Assembly (NCBI GenBank): GCA_965249835.1
Contig: CBDFMY010000001.1
Coordinates: 470,609 to 534,608 of the forward strand
DNA: 64,000 nt
Origin: JAHRAW01 sp965249835
Lineage (GTDB): Bacteria > Pseudomonadota > Gammaproteobacteria > Arenicellales > Poriferihabitantaceae
Direction: 5' to 3'
Part shown: positions 58,601 to 64,000 of the stretch, piece after piece
Numbering within the stretch: the stretch's first letter is position 1
Layout of the letters: each line of letters starts with the position of its first letter
Made by a program: the position numbers and the translations under genes
Notes under the pieces: model-generated
What the model saw: only the letters and a program-made list of their open reading frames with translations
The model's database searches: none
What the model was told of the DNA's origin: nothing

Positions 58601-61600
58601 TGGAAAAGGCAGTCGCATCGGTTCCGCCGAGGGCGAAACTGGCAATGGTTCTGGTGCCAGTTAAGGTCGTGGTGAAAGGGTGCACTTCTCCCTCGCCATT
58701 CTCGGCAAATTCTATCGGTGGTGTTGGCGCCACAACAGTCGGTTTGGTCGGCGGTTCGGCGCGGGTGACGATGAGGGTGTAGGTTTTTGTAACGCTGGTG
58801 TCCTCGGCGGCGACCTTGATGAGGATGGTGTTATCGCCAGGAACCAGGGCAATCGCGTCACTGAGTGCGCCGCTGACAACCGCTGTGTCGTCCACAGTCA
58901 CGGTGGCGGCGGGGTCATCCGGGTTGGTCGGGAAGTCAGTCACGGTCGGCCTAATCCTGATGCTGATCACCTCAGTCGCCACGCTGGCGGTGTAAGTCGT
59001 GGTTTCGGGCGCGAAGGTCGCCGGCACCAGAGCAACCGCGGCACCATTGTTATCGGCAAGAGTCAAAGCCGACAGAGTCGCATCCGCTGCCTGGGTAGTG
59101 ATAGTCAGATCATTAGATGTGGCAATACGGTCAAAAAATGAGTTAACTGCTTCGATACGATAAGTGTAGGTTGTTCCAGGTTCCACTCTCAGCACATCAG
59201 TGTGTGTTCTGGCTCGTTCGTTGCTTACAGTTTCGTGTCTAACATCCTCTCTATACACTTCATAGCGGTCGGTGCCCCCTGGTTCACGATTCCAGTTAAT
59301 CACAACGCTGGTAGAAGTGATTGCGCCTGCGGTGAGTGTAAATGGGGGGCGTGCCGCCTCGGAAATCACGGCGACGGTGCGCGCGCTGGTGGCTTCTTTA
59401 CCGCTGCCTTCCTCGTCGGTGTAGGTGACATGGACTTGAATGTTCCTGCCTTCATCGGCTGCCACCGGCGTGTAGGTGTCTTGGTCAGTGCCGATGTCGG
59501 TGGTGCCGTCGCTGTCCACCCTCTGCCATTGGTGCTTCTGAACAGAAACGAAGCCATCCGGGTCATCGGTTACTCTGCCGGCGGTCAATACCTTCCCTAC
59601 CTGAGCAACGCCGCTGATGGTTACCGTGCCGCTGCCCTCTTCCACATTGGTAACCGTTACCGTTACCGCCAGCGGGTCGCTGGTCTGGCTCGCGCTGTCG
59701 GTGGCGGTGATGGTGATGTCATACCCATTGTCGCCGCCGGCATCGGTCGGCATCTCATAGTTCGGCGGGATCTTGAAGGTCAAGACGCCGCCACTGGTAA
59801 GATCGAAGAGATTCTCATCCACTCCGGTTCCGCCGAGGGCGAAGCCGGTAATGGTGTTGCCGTCAAGCGCGGTCGCAGTGAAGGCGTGCACTTCTGCCGT
59901 ATCATTTTCGGCGAACGTTATCGGCGGTGTTGGTGCCACAACAGTCGGTTTGGTCGGTGGTGTCGGCGTGGCGGTGGCTTCGCTTGACGCTTCGCCCGCG
60001 CCCACCGAGTTCACCGCGCGCACCTCAAAATAGTAGGTGTCGTCGTTGGTCAAGCCGGTCACGGTGTATTCGGTCGCGGTGGCACTGTTTGGAATTGCTG
60101 TCCACGGATTGGTATCGTCATAAGTTCCAGATGTTGTGCTTTGGCGAACCTCATAGCCGGTGATTGCCGCGCCGCCGGTTGCGCTCGGTGCCGTCCAGGT
60201 CAGCGTGACCGTGGTATCGCCCGCATCCGCCGTCAAACCGGTCGGCGCGGCGGGTGCTGTTGTTGTGTCAGCGGCGGTCGTTGCCGTGTTGGTCACATAA
60301 TCGCCTGCCACTTCTTCGGTGGCGCCGCTGCCGGCTTTGGCGCGCACGCGCACAGTGTAGCCGGTGTCTGCCGTCAAGCCGGTGATGGCGGCGGTCTCGT
60401 CAGTCACCACGACAACCGTAGCCGTGTAGGTGTTGTCGTCCGCGCCGGTCACTTTATATTCCACATCAAAGCCGGTGGTCGGGTCTTTGTCGGTGCCGGG
60501 TCCTTGCGTCCAGGACACCGCGAAGGCGCTATGGGCGGGCGAGCCCACGTTGACGGCAACGCTGGCAATGGCGCGCGGTTGCGCCACATTGGGGATGAAG
60601 ATGTCCACCGTGTCGGTAACGGGCTCGCCGCCGGACAGGGTCACGCTCAACTCAAAAGTCAAGGTGGTGTCGACGGTTACATAAGGCGTGGTGAAACTCG
60701 CATCCTCCGTGTCCGAACCGGTGATGGTCAGCGGGGTGGACGGCAGTGAGCCATTGGTCCCGGTGTGCGTCCATAAAATGACCGGGTCGGTGCCAGGATT
60801 GGTGATGGTGCCATCCAGATTCACAGTCGTGTTTTCCAGCACATCAGGTTGATCCGCGCCGGCATTCACGGTGACTTTGGCGCGGGTGATGTGGAGGGTA
60901 TAGGTTGCTTCGGTTGTTGTGTCCTCGGCGGTAATTTTGATGCGAAGAGTATAAGTTCCGAGTGATGCGCTGAATGTAATTGCCTTGGAATTGGCACCTG
61001 AACCGTCAACATCCACTTCCGCATTGGCGTCAGCAGCAGTCGCGGTGACCGTGAACACGGTCGTATCACTTGGCACAGTCGCGGTATAACCGAGTGTCGC
61101 GGGCGCGACGGTTTCATTCAACGCCACAGTGTCGCCGTTACTATCCATTAGGGTCAAAGTAGCCAGAGCCGTATTAGCGGAGGCCGTGGCCACGGCGTCG
61201 GTGGTCGGCGCGCTGGTGACAGATTGGCTGCCATGCGCGTCAGCGTAAGTGGCGATGACTTGAATGGTCCTGCCTGCATCCGCGTCTATCAGTCGGTAGG
61301 TTGAATCGGTCGCGCCGCTGATAGCGGTGTAGGTGTTACTGTCGGACGGCGAACTTTGCCATTCGTAGGTGATGTCGGCAACCGCAACCGTGCCAGCCTG
61401 GTTGCTCTGGGTGACGGCATCCGGGTCGGTCACCGCGCCGGCGGCCAATACCTGCCCGACCTGAACGGTGCCGGCGATGGGCCCGATGCTGCCCGTCTCT
61501 GCCACATCGGTAACCGTGATGCGGATATCATCGCGGGTTGACGACGCCCCTGCGCTGTCGGTGATGGTCAGCGAGACCTCATAGACGCCGTCTGCGTTGG

Positions 61601-62486
61601 TGTCGGCGTCGGCGTCGGTTGGGGCTTCATAGTTCGGCGAAGCCTTGAAACTCAAGATGAGAGCGTCGCCAGCGCCGGTCAAATCAAACCATGCCGCATC
61701 CGCACCGCTCAGCACTTTATCGTTATCGTCGAGGGTTCTTGCGGCGGCAAGGTTGGCGGTGTAGGTTGCCACCTCAAGATCCGACTCATTCTCGGCAAAA
61801 TCTACCGCCGCGGCGCCAGCGATGCTGGAAAGCGGCGCGATAAGGCGGATGTCCACAGTCTTGCTATCGCTCTTACTATCGTTGTCGCCGATTTTATCTC
61901 GCGCCGTGAATCGGAAGGTAAGCGTGGTGTCGGCCGCGACATCCGGCGCGGTGAAGGATACGGTTCTGGGCTTGTCGCGGTCGACATCCAAGGTGACCCT
62001 CGGGCAATCCGCAGCGCCATGCGTTGTGCCGGGTACCAGTGTACCGATTTTACCGATTGTGACGGATCCGGGCGCGTCGCGCGCGCCGCAATTTATCTGC
62101 TCCCAAGTAAAGAAGAGGGCTGTGTCGGAACCGTCCGGGTCGGTACCTTCACCGATCAAGGTAAAGGCCTCGTTATACCGCGCCTCACTTAGGTCGGTGG
62201 TGGTAATGGTCACCACTGGTGCCCGGTTTGTGCCGTCTTCATCCACATCGGTAACCCTCACCGTGACCGCAATCTCGTCGCTGGTCTCGCCCGCGCTGTC
62301 GGTGGCGGTGATGGTGATTGCATAAACGTTATTGGTGCCCTCATCGGTCGGCGCCTCAAAGTCCGGCGTGGCGCTGAAGGTCAAGACGCCGGCGTCAGTG
62401 ATGGCGAAGTCATCCACATCGTCCCCGCCGAGGGCGTAACTGGCAATGGTTCTGGTGCCAGTTGGGGTCGCAGTGAAAGTCGCCAC
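46632..62486 (-). CDS. Giant modular surface protein with C-terminal beta-barrel (partial 5')
   Basis: Uninterrupted frame of 5284 codons; the gene continues upstream, so this is not the N-terminus. About 4800 residues are beta-sandwich modules: cadherin-like domains (IAFAENGEGEV, then ITITATDSEGE, VTVTVTN), QVG-type Ig-like modules (GTAQVGQTLTAG, then YTDGEGSGKTATSA), FN3 domains (GDTTVTLTWTAPSATGG), cadherin-like beta-sandwich and DUF5011-like modules. Acidic Asp-rich loops suggest Ca2+ binding. A helical segment (EVAEVILSEVARAIADQNIS, about 4805-4845) precedes a barrel of about 375 residues ending in GELRF, as in type V autotransporters. Likely a cell-surface adhesin. Confidence 0.9.
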   Translation of the reverse strand: MATFTATPTGTRTIASYALGGDDVDDFAITDAGVLTFSATPDFEAPTDEGTNNVYAITITATDSAGETSDEIAVTVRVTDVDEDGTNRAPVVTITTTDLSEARYNEAFTLIGEGTDPDGSDTALFFTWEQINCGARDAPGSVTIGKIGTLVPGTTHGAADCPRVTLDVDRDKPRTVSFTAPDVAADTTLTFRFTARDKIGDNDSKSDSKTVDIRLIAPLSSIAGAAAVDFAENESDLEVATYTANLAAARTLDDNDKVLSGADAAWFDLTGAGDALILSFKASPNYEAPTDADADTNADGVYEVSLTITDSAGASSTRDDIRITVTDVAETGSIGPIAGTVQVGQVLAAGAVTDPDAVTQSNQAGTVAVADITYEWQSSPSDSNTYTAISGATDSTYRLIDADAGRTIQVIATYADAHGSQSVTSAPTTDAVATASANTALATLTLMDSNGDTVALNETVAPATLGYTATVPSDTTVFTVTATAADANAEVDVDGSGANSKAITFSASLGTYTLRIKITAEDTTTEATYTLHITRAKVTVNAGADQPDVLENTTVNLDGTITNPGTDPVILWTHTGTNGSLPSTPLTITGSDTEDASFTTPYVTVDTTLTFELSVTLSGGEPVTDTVDIFIPNVAQPRAIASVAVNVGSPAHSAFAVSWTQGPGTDKDPTTGFDVEYKVTGADDNTYTATVVVVTDETAAITGLTADTGYTVRVRAKAGSGATEEVAGDYVTNTATTAADTTTAPAAPTGLTADAGDTTVTLTWTAPSATGGAAITGYEVRQSTTSGTYDDTNPWTAIPNSATATEYTVTGLTNDDTYYFEVRAVNSVGAGEASSEATATPTPPTKPTVVAPTPPITFAENDTAEVHAFTATALDGNTITGFALGGTGVDENLFDLTSGGVLTFKIPPNYEMPTDAGGDNGYDITITATDSASQTSDPLAVTVTVTNVEEGSGTVTISGVAQVGKVLTAGRVTDDPDGFVSVQKHQWQRVDSDGTTDIGTDQDTYTPVAADEGRNIQVHVTYTDEEGSGKEATSARTVAVISEAARPPFTLTAGAITSTSVVINWNREPGGTDRYEVYREDVRHETVSNERARTHTDVLRVEPGTTYTYRIEAVNSFFDRIATSNDLTITTQAADATLSALTLADNNGAAVALVPATFAPETTTYTASVATEVISIRIRPTVTDFPTNPDDPAATVTVDDTAVVSGALSDAIALVPGDNTILIKVAAEDTSVTKTYTLIVTRAEPPTKPTVVAPTPPIEFAENGEGEVHPFTTTLTGTRTIASFALGGTDATAFSITNAGVLTFKTPPNFEAPTDDDTGNNYEITVTATDSEGETSDEIAVTVTVANAEDAGSVSAISGTAQVGQTLTAGTVVTDEDSAGTIAITGHQWQRGDAVGENNTDIGGETNSTYDVVVADEGNTLRVVVSYTDDFGGNADTATSASTAVVTAAPDTTPPTVATFVNITDVGVIGAEQTHDITFSEEVTGLEVDDFSVSTNIVASGDLVVNSVTPASGPSTTYTISITPRATAFTLTLAANSVMDTAASPNDGPASPATATGTATADTTPPVLTLLSVVAPDGVRFRGNLLLNNGDEVTVTLQSTEPLVEASLEDAAEIFHSSNSRLFEGDLVLVPNSDNEYTVTFTVGRTKAGALPIRLTITGAQDAAGNEAAFDPNTDDPLVIGTIDNFAPNLILVGNAVIDVAHGETYDDRGFTIEGSQPGSTSDTVHPTTFTRDGIAVDAVDTNTAGTYLITYTVTDKAGNAADPLTRTVTVGEPTTSVTLAFSGVPALTSDNSVDSSYARGGDTLTLAFALNQALAATPAVTVTIAGQDATVAKGAGNDYTATYEVVADDVADGAVMYDIGAMAAAGDDTNILNPDQATSAITMDVTAPTVTLGPIAAGVVGTAEDHAITFSEEVTGLAASDFSADDGVDVVVSGDGNAYTLALTPTDESYTLILFAGTVTDRAGNPGPAAIARANGTANYAPSANAGADADAVAGAEVTLDGSATSDSNDNMLTYAWVHTLTDDSAPAPTAVIAVTNADTATPTATFIAPATAGAYTFELTVTDDGTPPASDTDTVTITVTAPTVTNTAPVITRTNGDDAITVDENVAAVHTYAATDADAADTDITWSVGGTDSSFFTIDPTSGVLTFNAPLPNYEVPTDDGGNRVYDIIIIATDGDSGASELAVAVTVTNVAEEGTATIDGTVQVGQTLTASATDPDFVTQDNMDGDVTGTNYRWESAPTELGSTATNIASGPSDTYMLKPADSGKTIRVEVTYAEEGRTQNARSDKTTPVRAADAPAVPAAPVLVAGTTTDTSVVIRWTAVDGATGYELFRDGVSITTTTTETSYPDTGLTPETEYTYHATATNAAGASEDSADLPVTTTTTADDVTPPVIAVVEDSFSVELGAEYTPFTYSATDDTDGDVTSGVVVGGDTVDTSAVGAYDVTFDVDDATGNSAVTVTRTVTVTDTTPPVIAVAGSSETIELTATNTYTIPGATVTDNDPAYSGAVAITGDTPDTSVIGVYTVLYNAPADAAGNTPDEQSIVITVSDTTAPTFDVDGNTDDYATTVAFGGTYTPGVIANESDISGIASSVVGGQTVNVNAPGDYAVTYTVTDSNGQVATITETVTVGPDTTAPTVTLGSIAEGVIGTAQDYDITFSEDVTGLEVGDFGASDDVTVNSVTPASGPSTTYTISITPNGIAFDLILAADSVMDTAASPNSGPANPASATGTATVAATNTAPVVSGNATPNYAENADAAVETYTATDAESNAFTWSVTGADASFFAIDADGALTFNTSPDFEDARGTTYSITITATETDGAPNNLTGELAITVTVTNVEEEGSISAITGTAQVGVELTAGMVTDPDDAVRVISDGYTWQSAGGDGAYTPISGAGTTSTYTPDADDVGRTIRVVATYTDGEGSNKTATSAATDTVTVTPPTVSAAPTGLTADAGDTTVTLAWTAPSATGGADITGYEYRQSDATGDYDTTGSAAVVDWTAIPNSATASEYTVTGLTNDTAYFFQVRAVNSVGGGEASSEVAATPTATVDTALTVSAGADQPGVLENMAVNLEGTITNSGTDPVILWTHTLINGSLPSTPLTIINPAMADASFTAPYVTADTTLTFELSVTRSGGGNSPVTDSVDIVIPNVAQPRAIASVTVNVGSPAQSAFAVSWTQGSDTDKDPTTGFDVEYKVTSADDSTYTAANVAVTAETAAITGLTADTGYTVRVRAKAGSGATEEVAGAYVTNTGTTAADTTTAPAAPTGLTADAGDTTVTLTWTAPSATGGAAITGYEYRQSDATGDYDTTGSAAVVDWTAIPSSATLTQYTVTGLTNDTAYFFQVRAVNSVGESEASNEAGATPTAAPATPTLVLGEVTPTTITLSWGAVDNADSYTLTRIVDGINDIEVATGNVLTATDAGLTPETPYKYVVTATNSVGTSADSNEVEARTNAAPTAPATPTLELEGVAHTSIVLSWGAVDNADSYTLTRIVAGGNVDVPITGLTATDTGLTPETTYGYVITATNSAGTSSPSAEFAAKTGAAPTSPAAYTLNDEPHATDGDKVVITFTSSHTGDFKIEFDGRVSTDFRINDAAVPFVHTEEVGYDYTGEVRIIFGMNEVAALPVTTGPAPTAPDAPVLTAGTTTTSTIVLEWTAVTNADSYTLTRIVAGEDDVEVATTTALTATDTGLAAAAEYRYVITATVGGRTSANSNEVAERTDAVSTAPAAPTLILGAVTSTSVVITWTAVDGTLAYCLVRSDKTGCIARVFHATLGGDLPAYTDTDVTPGTTYTYHVIALNDASEQSNPSAVLVVTTPPVLVAGTITDTSITLSWGAVDNADSYTLTRIVAGEDDVTVPTTTALTATDTGLAAATEYRYVITATVGSRTTANSNEVAATTLTTPIEAPAAPALVQGAVTPTSIVITWTAVDGATGYELFRNGVSVTTTTTETTYTDTGLTAGTAYTYHATSTNAVGASDNSADLPVTTTTTADDVTLPVIAVVEDSFSVELGAEYTPFTFTATDDADGDITSGVVVGGDTVNTSAVGAYDVTFDVDDATGNSAVTVTRTVTVTDTTPPVIAVAGASETIELTATNTYTELGATVTDNDPAYSGAVAITGDTPDTSVIGVYAVTYNAPDDAAGNTPDQQSIVITVEDTTAPAVPAITTASATVGSSPITIEGTAEAAATVALFNGATSAGTTTADGSGNFSFAAVALSEGDNTFTATATDVAGNESGASSELVITLDTTVPVITVVPSTVTLQIDSAPPNLLDGVTTDDGSAVTTTGTVDVGTLDDYIITYDSVDASGNAATSVTRTYTVTDVPDTFAPTVTLGTITAGVIGTPQDHGITFNEAVTGLVVDAFSTSTFVTVNSVSGSGAAYTINFTPTAATFSLILAADSVMDTATTPNPGPESAASVNGTATAAAANTAPVVSGNAAPNYAENADAAVETYTATDAESNAFTWSVTGADASFFAIDADGVLTFNASPDFEDRATYSITITATETDGVPSNLPSEPLTVTVTVTNVDEDGSISAISGTAQVGVELTAGTVTDPDGAVTGITYQWQSVDGSTIANIGNDMTYTPAVDDVGKTIQVIATYTDGEGSGKTATSAPTNPVVSDTAPTVVAPATPIAFAENGEGEVRPFTATPTGSRTIVSYALGGTDATAFSITDAGVLTFNTPPNFEVPTDADTDNVYEITITATDSEGEESDALAVTVTVTDAEDAVTVTITGTAQVGETLTASVTDEDGAATDAVYEWQSATSGGTYTTISGADQSTYTPDADDEGKTIQVMITYMDGGLMKTAASAATAAVEAALSKEVAEVILSEVARAIADQNISAIAGRVERARTQQNSASSFNFAGQQMSLDGNSDNDQTMSSTLASLMNTHASSMEEGTLDMKTLLGNSAFALPLNATDGDGTGTGGITFWGSGDYRNFGGEDEDLALDWDGDMFSIHLGLDTRITAEAIGGVALSRNEGELETDNNGAYDISMTSINPYLGWSNARGEVWMTAGYGKGELDSDNGSNDLSMNTFAIGGNGIVLQRGANTLRLKGEVTQSTLEVEESNSNSDFSGRQVDVNRARVSLEATNSIALVNGARTERSVELGIRHDGGDGATGSGAELGFGISLVNASGFSVEGKARVLLLGHDGDANEWGVSGTIKQTAGADGQGWSFALSPGYGDDAGDIQHLWEDGLRDANGNAADTAADATRDYSARLDARIGFGISAGTAPWLGSGTAPGLLTPYTAMTLSNDSNRYRLGIQWKLGNRLDLDLVGEHRDADADNDAILLKGELRF
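50041..50560 (-). repeat. AT-rich adhesin module, copy A
   Basis: About 520 bases nearly identical to 54841-55360 within the same gene; encodes two consecutive Ig-like/DUF5011-type modules (FSVELGAEYTPF and SETIELTATNTYT types). Base composition is visibly lower in G+C than the flanking gene. Confidence 0.85.
52618..53335 (-). repeat. GC-rich adhesin module pair, copy A
   Basis: About 720 bases nearly identical to 60159-60880, encoding two FN3-like modules and an Ig-like module (ADTGYTVRVRAKAGSG, then VILWTHT). A shorter FN3 unit within 52430-52690 is also nearly repeated at 53385-53665. Confidence 0.85.
54841..55360 (-). repeat. AT-rich adhesin module, copy B
   Basis: Partner of 50041-50560, offset by 4800 bases in direct orientation. 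Differences are scattered single bases, as expected for a recent duplication or gene conversion. Confidence 0.85.
60159..60880 (-). repeat. GC-rich adhesin module pair, copy B
   Basis: Partner of 52618-53335, about 7.5 kb apart in direct orientation within the same gene. Confidence 0.85.
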
Positions 62487-64000
62487 AGTGCCCGTAGCAT
62501 TTTCGGCAAATGCTATCGGCGATGCTGCGTAACCGTAACAACCGGTTTGGTCACCGGCGCGGCCTGCACGGCGGCGGTCGGGTTGCTGGTGACTTCTTTA
62601 CCGCTACCCTCACCATCGGTGTAAGTGGCAACGACTCGAATAAGCCTGCCTTCATCGGCGGGTGCCGGAGTGTAGGTTGAATTGGTGGCACTGGCAATGG
62701 CAGCGTAGGCGGCGCTGTCAATGGCGTGGTTGGTGGTGTCGCCCGGCGCGCTTTGCCATTCGTAACTTGCTATGGCGCTGGTCGCAATCTCGCCGGTCAA
62801 GTTGGGCGGGTCGCTCGTCTCGCTGACAGAATCCGGGTCGGTTTACTGTGCCGGCGGTCAATTCCACGCCGACCTGCGCGCTGCCGCCGATGTCGCCGAT
62901 GGCGCCCGCCTCATCCACATTGGTAACCCTCACCGTTAACGCCAGCGGTGCGCTTGCCAGGTTGCTTGGGACACCATCGGTTTCGGTAGCGGTGATGGTG
63001 ATGTCATACACATTGTCGCCGTCGACATTCGCTAGTGCTTCAAAGTCCGGCGGGTTTATGAATCTCAATTCGCCGTCGTCGTCAATCGAGAAGAAATCCA
63101 TATCCGTGCCACCGACTGACCAGGCGATGCTGTTGGTGTCGTCCGTGGTGTAGGTCGCCACTGGCGTGGTGACGGGGGTGTTCTCGGCATAACTCGGTGC
63201 TGCCGCGCCACTGGCTACCGGCGTGATGGGGCGCCTCAGGGTGATGGTTTGCGTCTCCGCCGCGCCGTCGACGTAACAGTTCACACTCGCTCCCGTTCCC
63301 GCGCCTCCTCCCGAGACCCCTCTGGATTCCGACCTGGCTTGGATAAAGACCCTCTGCACCGACACCTTAAAGGAGTCTTTCGGTGTCGTCAGGGGTCACA
63401 CTGGCAGGCGGGGTGTAGATGACTTCACGCAATATAGCGCCTCTTATATCGCCGCCAGTGCTACATCGGTAGAGTGCTACCCTGCCAGGATTGCCCGGAG
63501 ATTTTCGGTATAGACGGTCGGTTGAGCGCACCTCCAGCCTGCCGCCGTCGGCGGTGGTGCCGCTCGCCAACGAGGTCAAGACACCGGGCGCGGCAACATA
63601 GTTAGCCGGTAGGGCCCCGCGGCCGCCACCGGGCGGGAAGTATTGGAAGTCCAGGGTGGTGGCACCCGTTGCCGCCACATGGTAAGAAAATTGCGGATTC
63701 AACGGTGCCAGGCTGCGGTCATTGGTTTATCGTGCGCAACTCGGAGGCTTTCACGATATTACTGTATAGTTTTTGGGCGCTGTCAGTCGGGTCGGTAATA
63801 CTGATCCGATAGAATCTAGCCCCGAAGCCAGCACTCCAGGTGTGGTCGGTGTCACCACCGCTAGTGGTTTGTCCGCTTGCGGTAAAAACAGCATCCAAAG
63901 GCGGGGTATCCCCCGGCTCACGGGAGAGGTACCCCTCAATGACGTATTCCCCGGTATAGGTCGTCTCGGTGCCGGCAGCATCATACTGGTAGGCATCCCA
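62487..64000 (-). pseudogene. Upstream part of the giant adhesin, broken by four frameshifts
   Basis: The same protein continues in pieces. Entering from the window end, one frame reads WDAYQYDAAGTETTYTGEY and stops near 63728; the next carries LAPLNPQFSYHVAATG to about 63378; the next QRVFIQARSESRGVSGGG to about 62845; the next GEIATSAIASYEWQSAPGD to about 62530, after which the main frame resumes. Three breaks are explained by one extra base in short runs (AACC, GAAAG, TAAACC) and one by a missing base. Either the 5' part is decaying or the sequence has indel errors. The true N-terminus lies outside the window. Confidence 0.75.

Overview
The window reads as a piece of a GC-rich Gram-negative proteobacterial chromosome, most likely gammaproteobacterial. 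The evidence is the ftsK-lolA-serS order, an AapJQMP-type amino-acid ABC transporter, LolA, RluC, OxyR with the classical redox cysteines, and a TolC-family outer-membrane protein. No rRNA, tRNA, CRISPR array or replication origin was recognised. Dispersed repeats, one insertion sequence, a toxin-antitoxin pair and a giant adhesin suggest a mobile, possibly host-associated genome; that lifestyle is inference.

Layout. 0-1.8 kb: a two-component system (histidine kinase cut by the window edge). 1.9-2.6 kb: an AlkA-type DNA glycosylase. 2.6-7.0 kb: the aapJQMP operon (minus strand). 7.0-9.5 kb: a repeat-rich island with an MqsR/MqsA toxin-antitoxin pair and a 3' remnant of a second lipA. 9.5-16.6 kb, all minus strand: a coiled-coil membrane protein, lipA, gcvP, gcvH, gcvT and an unrecognised 336-residue protein. 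Lipoyl synthase makes the cofactor carried by GcvH, so this is a glycine-cleavage/lipoylation block. 16.9-18.5 kb: a TolC-like protein. 18.6-21.2 kb: a two-gene operon of 2-phosphoglycerate kinase and archaeal-type phosphoglycerate mutase.

21.9-28.5 kb: a probable amine-catabolism locus. A glutamine-synthetase-like ligase, an enolase-superfamily enzyme and a PuuB-like FAD oxidase form one operon; a second PuuB-like oxidase is divergent. A 1.35-kb insertion sequence sits in the divergent control region. 28.5-34.0 kb: rluC, ftsK, lolA, serS. 34.1-36.5 kb: guaB and pyrF, divergent with start codons only 29 bases apart. 36.7-42.1 kb: an FMN-dependent hydroxy-acid dehydrogenase, then a peroxide-defence group: peroxiredoxin, rubrerythrin, a GlpC/HdrD-like Fe-S protein, a DUF3501 protein and OxyR. 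42.4-44.9 kb: a Gfo/Idh/MocA oxidoreductase, an M23 peptidase and a bactofilin.

44.9-46.6 kb: intergenic DNA packed with palindromic repeats, enclosing a small GIY-YIG protein. 46.6-64.0 kb (minus strand): a giant repeat protein. Its uninterrupted frame is 5284 codons of cadherin-like, Ig-like and FN3-like modules ending in a C-terminal outer-membrane beta-barrel. The gene continues upstream through four apparent frameshifts and leaves the window. Its modules differ sharply in base composition and include near-identical long duplications, so it looks like a recombining mosaic surface protein and is the most striking object here.
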